Assembly: GCA_001508835.1 (NCBI GenBank)
Contig: LGFB01000112.1
Location: 1-5,037, forward strand
From: a bacterium 42_11
GTDB taxonomy: Bacteria > Synergistota > GBS-1
Direction: 5' to 3'
DNA length: 5,037 nucleotides
The position numbers and the translations under genes are program-made. Position 1 is the stretch's first letter. The number at the start of each line of letters is the position of its first letter. Positions 1-5,037 of this stretch are shown in pieces. The notes under the pieces are model-generated. The model saw only the letters and a list, made by a program, of their open reading frames with translations, was not told where the DNA came from and ran no database searches.

Positions 1-2015
1 AATTCACATAGAATACGTCCATCCGATTGAATTCCGGCATAACCACCTGAATAACCATCAAGCGACGCTGTGAATCGCAAAATACTACTTGCTCCAGAAT
101 AAACCCTTACAGAATTACTACGTATCCTCATTTCAATGGTGTACATTCTTGGATTTGAGCGAAGATCTGATGATGGAGTTTTAGAAATTTCGGTTGCATA
201 GCTTCCGATTAGAGTAGAACCATTATATAGTTCAATACGCTGTGAATTAATATTTAAACAGCAAAAGAGTTCTCCACAAAAAATGCCAGCTCGACCACTT
301 CCATCTGAAGGAAAAGCTAATCTCGCTCTTAAATGAACATCTGAGAAACCATTATATTTCCACGCCAACCTCCCATGTCCATCAAGCTGTGAATAAGGGC
401 GAGTAGCTGGATCATTCTTGTTCTGCCACACCTCCCACTCTCCGCTTAATGTTGTCCAATAGCTGGATGGAAGCGGATTTTCATCTCGAAAGTCCTCATA
501 CCAAATTAGTGCTGAATCAGGCTTTCTACGAAGTACTTCCGTTGTCAATTTAAATCCCCGATCGGGCTGAACCATTAAACCGTTCACATCTTTAAACTGG
601 CGAGGGGATAACATGAAGTCAGCCTCTCCAGCAGAAGGCTCTTCACTAAAGCTTGAACATACCCGAAATCCATAGAACTGTACTCCTGTTACTGAGGAAC
701 TAACTGTGACAGTATGAGTTCCAGCTGAAAGATATACACTCGAAGCCAAAGAGCTCCAGCAAGTTGTTCTCCAATATGGCCACCATAACCTACTCTCACT
801 AAATACCTTATTTATTCCGTCAAGCGAAACATGGATAGTATTCTTGTCCCAAAAAGGAAAAGAAAAGCGAATAGCTACATCATAAAAACCAGCAGATTCT
901 ATTTCAAATTCGTAGGTGGCTTCACCTTCATCTCCAAGTGTAATAAATTGAGATGAAACTGATACATTACCAAAATAATTATCAGGTGTTCCACCACTAC
1001 GGTCTATAAAGATTGTGCCAAATTCAGTTTTTTGTTGCTTACTATAGGCGGTCAAATATCTGCGACGACTATAGGATTCCTCAAGTAATGGGTATGTTCT
1101 TGAAACAGCATCCCAGCCTTCCATGTAGTCATACACATGTGGTAACGCCCAAGGAACCTTATCATAATCATCCCAATACGCAATGATTGGAATCATTGGT
1201 TGAGGTGGCCCGTCATCAGTAAAGTTATATCCTCCTGTCATCCAAAGCTTTGCTGCATAATAAGTGTTTGAAATCCCACGATATGTTATTCCAAGGTTCT
1301 CTGGTGTATCATGTATCCTCCAGTTCCAGCCATAGGCGGGCAATCCCAAAAATATTTTTTCAGGATTCATAACCCGAACAGCATAATCATAAATACCTTC
1401 CAACCAATCCCTCGGAGAAACCGGTCCCGGAGCAGAACCAGCCCATGCCATGCCATAACTCATAATCGCTGCCGTATCACAGTACGGATTTAAGTCTTCA
1501 TAGACACACCAATTTTCGCCACCAACCGAGCCTTGTACTCCCGTCATTCCTGGTAAACAAATATTAACGAGTTTAGAAGAATCATAGGCTTTGACAGTAT
1601 TATATATGTCACGAAATAGGGCATTGGCAGCATCCTTGTTCTCGTAGCCACCTCCACGTTCCAAGTCTATATCAACCCCTGCACACCATGGATACTTTTC
1701 CATAATGCGAATGATCTCAGTAAGAAATTTATCCTTCGCACCACTGGTATTATTTCTAAGGGCAGTAAAAATAGAAGCTGTACCATGATTCATAATAGTC
1801 AGTAGCCATTTGATATGAGGCCAACGGTTAATATAGGTAAGCATACTGGATATGCTTGTTCCTGTTTCTGTTATTGTCCCGGTGATATCCACTTCAAAAG
1901 TAAAAATACCCACCGTATCAATTCGATCACCATAGTCTCGTAATGCTTGATACATGCGGGTATTCCCCATGAAACTCCAGACCATACAACGCTTACCTTT
2001 TAAATAGTCAATCAA
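1..2015 (-). CDS. GH18 glycosyl hydrolase tail protein with sugar-binding-like domains, 3' end outside window
   Basis: The frame is open for 671 residues from TTG 2015 to the window edge with no stop, so the C-terminus is missing. Residues about 10-320 form a GH18 (chitinase / N-acetylglucosaminidase) TIM barrel. The catalytic strand is G-V-D-I-D-L-E with the presumed acid Glu119. Further GH18 marks are I-M-S-Y at 184-187, L-G-L-P-A-Y-G-W at 223-230, and A-Y-W at 279-281 near the barrel end. The consensus D-x-x-D-x-D-x-E has Ala112 at its first Asp and Leu118 where Trp is common. The spore-lysin SleL/YaaH branch is the nearest type I recall. Residues about 331-453 look like a CBM6/35-type beta sandwich (Y-E-F-E-I then L-S-A-G-T-H-T-V-T-V) with an aromatic run at 411-420. 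Residues about 501-671 resemble a laminin-G/concanavalin-like domain, beginning W-Y-E-D-F-R-D. No signal peptide is seen, which fits a virion part rather than a secreted enzyme. The likely role is digestion of a GlcNAc-containing surface polymer during adsorption. Confidence 0.85.
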   Translation of the reverse strand, partial: MIDYLKGKRCMVWSFMGNTRMYQALRDYGDRIDTVGIFTFEVDITGTITETGTSISSMLTYINRWPHIKWLLTIMNHGTASIFTALRNNTSGAKDKFLTEIIRIMEKYPWCAGVDIDLERGGGYENKDAANALFRDIYNTVKAYDSSKLVNICLPGMTGVQGSVGGENWCVYEDLNPYCDTAAIMSYGMAWAGSAPGPVSPRDWLEGIYDYAVRVMNPEKIFLGLPAYGWNWRIHDTPENLGITYRGISNTYYAAKLWMTGGYNFTDDGPPQPMIPIIAYWDDYDKVPWALPHVYDYMEGWDAVSRTYPLLEESYSRRRYLTAYSKQQKTEFGTIFIDRSGGTPDNYFGNVSVSSQFITLGDEGEATYEFEIESAGFYDVAIRFSFPFWDKNTIHVSLDGINKVFSESRLWWPYWRTTCWSSLASSVYLSAGTHTVTVSSSVTGVQFYGFRVCSSFSEEPSAGEADFMLSPRQFKDVNGLMVQPDRGFKLTTEVLRRKPDSALIWYEDFRDENPLPSSYWTTLSGEWEVWQNKNDPATRPYSQLDGHGRLAWKYNGFSDVHLRARLAFPSDGSGRAGIFCGELFCCLNINSQRIELYNGSTLIGSYATEISKTPSSDLRSNPRMYTIEMRIRSNSVRVYSGASSILRFTASLDGYSGGYAGIQSDGRILCE

Positions 2016-2593
2016 AGGCGCTCACTTCCTTCCTGCATTTCTTGAAACTCAAATAATACCCGGGCTGATTTTCTGTCTTCTAGCTTTATCACATGTTTGC
2101 TATCACCGGATGCTGTATATTGAAAAAAACCTTCCTTATCAGTTGGGTTTCCGTTCTTTAAACACTGCCTAGTTGATGCTAGTAGCGAAAAGGTATCACC
2201 TGGACTAACTGCCTCATTAAATATCACCTTGTGCGCCCCTGCTCCTTGAGACAATTGGATACTGCCTGCAGCCATATTTTGGTTTGGATAAATATGACAG
2301 TCAAGGCCAGCGGAAGTTGAACCCAGATTGAAGAGAATAATCGTCTCTCCGCTTCGAACTACTCCATTATAAAAGCGAACAGGAACAATTGTCTCATTCT
2401 CTCGATATTTTTGCAGCATGCTCTCTGTGTTAGTTGTATAACCAGTAAGGTGATTTCCTTCCTGTGCTTGAATATCAGTAAAATATACCGTACCTGTACA
2501 ATCTTCAAGAAGTAAATTCACTGTTACGCTTACTACTCGTTTATCCTCTTTACAATGAATCGTCTCGGTAAATCTGGTAAATGCAACTGACAT
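2012..2593 (-). CDS. Phage tail-region protein with N-terminal DCTG/FTD module (193 aa)
   Basis: This complete ORF starts at ATG 2593, 9 nt after the previous stop, and its last two bases overlap the TTG start of the GH18 gene. Residues 1 to about 58 are paralogous to the 64-residue protein: V-S-V-T-V-N-L-L, D-C-T-G at 31-34, V-Y-F-T-D at 36-40, Q-x-Q-E-G, then L-T-G-Y. Residues about 60-185 form a second part that is beta-rich by inspection (for example F-Y-N-G-V-V-R-S-G-E-T-I and S-A-R-V-L-F-E-F). It contains a G-L-D-C-H-I-Y-P-N-Q segment at 97-106. Cysteines are at 14, 32, 99 and 144. There is no signal peptide, transmembrane segment or recognised catalytic motif. I have an impression that similar proteins recur next to tail-spike genes in Gram-positive prophages, but I cannot name a family. 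A structural role at the tail tip, perhaps linking the hub to the GH18 protein, is inferred from gene order only. Confidence 0.8.
   Translation of the reverse strand: MSVAFTRFTETIHCKEDKRVVSVTVNLLLEDCTGTVYFTDIQAQEGNHLTGYTTNTESMLQKYRENETIVPVRFYNGVVRSGETIILFNLGSTSAGLDCHIYPNQNMAAGSIQLSQGAGAHKVIFNEAVSPGDTFSLLASTRQCLKNGNPTDKEGFFQYTASGDSKHVIKLEDRKSARVLFEFQEMQEGSERL
2022..2031 (-). promoter_or_regulatory. Shine-Dalgarno site that decides the TTG start of the GH18 gene
   Basis: AAGGAAGTGA matches AAGGAGGTGA at 9 of 10 positions and ends 6 nt before TTG at 2015. The next in-frame ATG (codon 11, 1985-1983) has no comparable site. The SD lies inside the end of the 193-residue gene, and the overlap is TTGA, as in coupled ATGA junctions. 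Confidence 0.75.
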
Positions 2594-2596
2594 TTA

Positions 2597-2604
2597 CACC
2601 ACCT
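2597..2604 (-). promoter_or_regulatory. Moderate Shine-Dalgarno site overlapping preceding stop codon
   Basis: AGGTGGTG differs at one base from AGGAGGTG. It begins within the TAG stop (2605-2603) of the 64-residue gene and ends 3 nt before the ATG at 2593. This suggests termination-coupled initiation. It is weaker than the sites before the other two starts in this window. Confidence 0.55.
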
Positions 2605-2797
2605 ACCCATCCAGCGTCCATTGTATTTCTGACACATGACCAACCCAGCCCGTAGCAACAGAGCCACCTTGCAAAAGCATATCCGTAAAGAATACCTCAC
2701 CAGTACAATCAGTAATGAAAAGACGGATGGTAAGCGACTTTATCTTGCCAAAACCTCTCGGTGTAATAGCATGAGCTGTCTGTGAAAAATAAGCCAT
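2603..2797 (-). CDS. Small tail-fibre-associated protein, half jelly-roll module (64 aa)
   Basis: This 64-residue ORF has an ATG start backed by a near-perfect SD. No signal peptide or membrane segment is seen. The pattern from residue 18 on (K-I-K-S-L-T-I-R-L-F, then D-C-T-G at 30-33, F-F-T-D at 36-39, then Q-G-G and A-T-G-W at 48-51) matches the C-terminal strands of carbohydrate-binding jelly rolls in phage tail proteins, which commonly end in a 'hydrophobic-F-D-D-x-Q-L-x-x-G-x-x-x-T-x-W/Y' stretch. The start of such a domain is missing here but appears at the C-terminus of the preceding ORF. The N-terminal part of the next gene is a clear paralogue. Function is unknown; an accessory tail-tip or fibre subunit is inferred from position. 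It could instead be a fragment produced by a stop mutation, but the strong SD argues that it is translated. Confidence 0.75.
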   Translation of the reverse strand: MAYFSQTAHAITPRGFGKIKSLTIRLFITDCTGEVFFTDMLLQGGSVATGWVGHVSEIQWTLDG

Positions 2798-2803
2798 ATC
2801 GCT

Positions 2804-2811
2804 ACCTCCTT
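2804..2811 (-). promoter_or_regulatory. Strong Shine-Dalgarno site for the 64-residue gene
   Basis: AAGGAGGT is a full match to the anti-SD core and sits 6 nt before the ATG at 2797. It lies wholly inside the 15-nt gap after the amber stop of the Tal-like gene. It supports independent initiation of the small ORF, not only readthrough. In frame the same bases would encode part of E-G-G-S-D. Confidence 0.85.
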
Positions 2812-2812
2812 C

Positions 2813-2815
2813 CTA
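2813..2815 (-). other. In-frame amber codon between Tal-like ORF and 64-residue ORF
   Basis: TAG is the only stop between the two ORFs, which share a reading frame. The context is Tyr codon TAT, then TAG, then GAA. The next five codons (E-G-G-S-D) are sense and lead straight into the ATG of the small gene. Reading through would join a truncated jelly-roll half to a segment that looks like its other half. The stop itself is seen directly; readthrough is inference. Confidence 0.6.
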
Positions 2816-5037
2816 ATAGAGATCAATAAACCTAGTTTCTGTCGAACCGTCCTCATATTCAATGACAACTTCAATTCCAACTTTTCCGTTTGGCCCTTTC
2901 TGTAGATTTTCCGATGCAATCTGCGCTGAAAATGTGTAACTCTTTCTACTAGCAGGATACACAGTCTGTGATAGACTTTTTGTCATTCCTAAAACTCCCT
3001 CAGCTTTAAAAGAAGCTGATCCTGATACCCCATTATTAGGGTCCACTGTAAAACCTGAACTTAACCAATAGGTTAACCCGTCATCAGCTCGTGAATTTCT
3101 TAGATGATTAAAAGGAACTAAGTCTTTTACTTCCTGACGGTCAAGAACATCAGCTGAAGATAAAATATCAGCAGCTTTATCCCAAACAGCAGATGAATCC
3201 CCCAGTTCTCTTAACGTTGTTGATAGCTCCAGCACTGTTTTCCATGGTTCTTGGAGATTATATTGTCTGCGTACCACACGAGTTTTGACAGATAAATTCA
3301 AATCTCTATCATCCACAGTTACTATATCACCTAGTTTCCATGCCTCATGCTCATATCCTGTCAACACTGATAAGTCCATTGCAGAGAGAACATATGAGAT
3401 TCGTGGCTTCGCATACTGAGCTAAGCGCATATTAGCGAACTCAAGCAGCTGATAAGGGTTGCTGATTGATGAAGCATCCAGCGTTCCTACTCTAACTTCT
3501 GATGAATAGCTATAATCCTCAACATACTCTTTATTACCATTGATAGAAGCAAATGTTATACCATCTTTTCCATAAGCATAAAGGCGAGTGATTAGACTTC
3601 TAGTATCCACTACGCGCTGTATACTTTTCATGTTCTTTCTATAGCAAAATAATGCCCCACTATCAGTACCTCCAAATGTCAAGAGATGTACCAAACGATT
3701 GGCACTATCGAAAATCAAGTCGCCTCCATGAATATTCTGTATTGTTCGTAGGATAGCTAATGCATTCTTTTCTGTTGATTGCCATGTACGTTTAGTATTT
3801 ACAGTTACGTTTCCTAATGACCAGCCAGTATTAAGTAAGGCATAGCGCATAGGGACTTCTGGTGTCTCTGCAACAAATTCCATGGGTTCTTTTTCAGCAC
3901 TAAAAGAAAGATCATAAAATGCTGCTTCCGCATATACTTGAGTTACAACTCTTCCATCGGAGCTTTTCTCATCTGTTATAGTTCGAATACGATAAACATC
4001 ATTAACAATCTGCACCTGTTTTTCATTGTCTAATGTCTCTCGCTTGGAATCATGAAATGGCAGTTTAAACTCCAGAATATCAGCGCCATTTACTTCACTT
4101 GTTACTACAATATCAAAGGCATTTTCTAACACTGCTTCCCAAGCCCCGTTAGTATCCAACACAACTGGTCTTGCAAATCCAAGTCTCTCATAAGGAGGTT
4201 TTGGTATATCATGTAGTTGTATTTCAAGAAGTTTAGGAGTTCTACTGGTGTCTTGAGTAGATAATGTAATTCGATAACGAATATATTCTCTGTTTGGAGA
4301 TTGTAATTCCCCACTTGTTCCAATAGCCTGCCATTCAGTCCAACTAGACAAATCATCTGATGTAGAAGTTTCAACTAAGCTTATCGATGTTATACCTGCA
4401 ATGTATTCACTTGTAACTGATACTCTACCCGTTCCAGAAAGCCCACAGGCAGCTGCTATCGAATAAAACTGGCCACTTTGTGCATAGACTCCGCTTGTTG
4501 CTTTTAGTATGACAGAACCAGGGTCCACAAGAGCATCAACATCAGCAGTGCTGTCTCCACCGTTTGCCAAAATTGAAGATTTAAAATAGAAAATAAGATC
4601 CTCCATGGTAAGCGAAGAATCTTTTTCATAGAACCAGTCATCAAATCCTCCTGCGTAATAATAGGTATTTGCATGCATCCCCATCACAATGTCCGCAACA
4701 CAGGATTGATTTAAGTCTCCCGTGAATGTTCGAACTGGAGATTGCCAGACAGCCCCATCACTTCGATCGCAAAGTAAGTTCTGTACCCTTTTGCTGTTTA
4801 CCTCAATGATTGATGCAATAAAGTACCACCCGTTATTCTTTAGGGGAATAGTAGGTGTTTCTGTCTGGTCATATATCAGGGAGCCGGAAGAATTATACAG
4901 CATTAATCGCAACCTTCCCTGAAATAAAGAAACATAAAAAATTGGTTGGCCAGGGCCTTGTCTAGTATTGAAAATCGGGATATACGTCTGCCCCACAGAA
5001 TAAGTAGTTGGGTTTATCCATCCACCAACAACAATCT
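2813..5037 (-). CDS. Phage tail endopeptidase / tail-spike (Tal-like) protein, 5' end outside window
   Basis: The frame is open for 740 residues and continues past the window edge. The GTG at 4996 is not convincing as a start, because 13 in-frame residues precede it (including G-G-W-I-N-P) and they read as the beginning of a laminin-G/concanavalin-like strand. That domain covers visible residues 1 to about 155 and ends with the typical G-x-x-D-D-x-x-x-Y stretch. A small beta-rich segment follows (about 200-275). Residues about 285-615 resemble the phage minor structural protein / prophage endopeptidase tail family: an early V-T-S-E-V-N-G-A motif, then the RLYAYGKDG segment and the WKLGDIVTVDD segment. 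Residues about 641-740 look like the first half of a CBM4/9-type jelly roll and stop abruptly at F-I-D-L-Y. In this family the protein forms the tail-tip hub and contacts the cell wall. I see no catalytic residues to support peptidase activity, so 'endopeptidase' is only a family name. Family assignment is from recognition, not a search. It is followed after 15 nt by the 64-residue gene in the same frame. Confidence 0.85.
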   Translation of the reverse strand, partial: IVVGGWINPTTYSVGQTYIPIFNTRQGPGQPIFYVSLFQGRLRLMLYNSSGSLIYDQTETPTIPLKNNGWYFIASIIEVNSKRVQNLLCDRSDGAVWQSPVRTFTGDLNQSCVADIVMGMHANTYYYAGGFDDWFYEKDSSLTMEDLIFYFKSSILANGGDSTADVDALVDPGSVILKATSGVYAQSGQFYSIAAACGLSGTGRVSVTSEYIAGITSISLVETSTSDDLSSWTEWQAIGTSGELQSPNREYIRYRITLSTQDTSRTPKLLEIQLHDIPKPPYERLGFARPVVLDTNGAWEAVLENAFDIVVTSEVNGADILEFKLPFHDSKRETLDNEKQVQIVNDVYRIRTITDEKSSDGRVVTQVYAEAAFYDLSFSAEKEPMEFVAETPEVPMRYALLNTGWSLGNVTVNTKRTWQSTEKNALAILRTIQNIHGGDLIFDSANRLVHLLTFGGTDSGALFCYRKNMKSIQRVVDTRSLITRLYAYGKDGITFASINGNKEYVEDYSYSSEVRVGTLDASSISNPYQLLEFANMRLAQYAKPRISYVLSAMDLSVLTGYEHEAWKLGDIVTVDDRDLNLSVKTRVVRRQYNLQEPWKTVLELSTTLRELGDSSAVWDKAADILSSADVLDRQEVKDLVPFNHLRNSRADDGLTYWLSSGFTVDPNNGVSGSASFKAEGVLGMTKSLSQTVYPASRKSYTFSAQIASENLQKGPNGKVGIEVVIEYEDGSTETRFIDLY

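Noticed and set aside
1311..1493. 60-residue open frame on the plus strand
   Set aside because: It lies antisense inside the GH18 coding region, has a low-complexity Arg/Ser/Pro-rich product and no SD, and the opposite strand encodes a recognisable domain.
1..2015. Possible frameshift or degradation in the GH18 gene, since no complete ORF is seen
   Set aside because: Codon-by-codon reading from the TTG gives 671 uninterrupted residues to the edge; the gene only looks absent because its stop lies outside the window.
4126..4374. 82-residue open frame on the minus strand
   Set aside because: It is an alternate frame inside the Tal-like gene, with a composition unlike its neighbours and no family resemblance.
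4722..4922. 66-residue open frame on the plus strand
   Set aside because: It is antisense to the LamG-like region of the Tal-like gene and shows no recognisable protein features.
4994..4996. GTG as the start of the Tal-like gene
   Set aside because: The frame stays open upstream to the window edge and the upstream residues continue the LamG-like domain, so the gene is 5'-partial here.
1..5037. CRISPR array, tRNA, insertion sequence, DGR-type repeat pair, promoter or factor-independent terminator
   Set aside because: No regularly spaced repeats, cloverleaf, transposase, terminal inverted repeats, reverse transcriptase, or GC hairpin followed by a T run was seen, and the gaps between genes are too short to hold most of them.

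Overview
The window is a piece of the tail-tip/baseplate cluster of a siphovirus-like phage or prophage. The host is probably a low-to-moderate GC Bacillota (a Bacillus/Paenibacillus- or Clostridia-type bacterium). The reasons are strong AAGGAGGT-type Shine-Dalgarno (SD) sites, a TTG start, AT-leaning codon use, and proteins of the kinds found in Gram-positive tail adsorption modules. The genus cannot be fixed from the sequence alone. I found no integrase, attachment site or host gene, so I cannot tell a free phage from a prophage or a tail-derived particle.

All genes are on the minus strand, so transcription runs from high to low coordinates. In that order they are: (1) a tail endopeptidase/tail-spike (Tal-like) protein whose 5' end lies beyond position 5037 and which stops at 2813; (2) a 64-residue protein (2797-2603); (3) a 193-residue protein (2593-2012); (4) a large GH18 glycosyl hydrolase fused to carbohydrate-binding-like domains, which starts with TTG at 2015 and runs off the window at position 1. 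Gaps are 15 nt, 9 nt and a 2-nt overlap. I saw no promoter or terminator, so this looks like one translationally coupled stretch of a longer late operon. There is no gene-free stretch of any size.

The likely combined role is host-surface recognition and local digestion of the cell envelope at the tail tip. The Tal-like protein would be the baseplate hub, with laminin-G-like and jelly-roll sugar-binding parts. The GH18 protein would cut an N-acetylglucosamine-containing polymer (peptidoglycan or another surface glycan). The two small proteins would be accessory beta-rich tail-fibre or connector parts.

The most interesting point is at 2798-2815. The Tal-like ORF and the 64-residue ORF are in the same frame, separated by one amber codon and 15 sense bases that carry a near-perfect SD. 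The first ORF appears to end halfway through a jelly-roll domain, and the second looks like the missing C-terminal half. The 193-residue protein begins with a paralogous copy of that half-module. A split domain, stop-codon readthrough, or recent gene fission are all possible.
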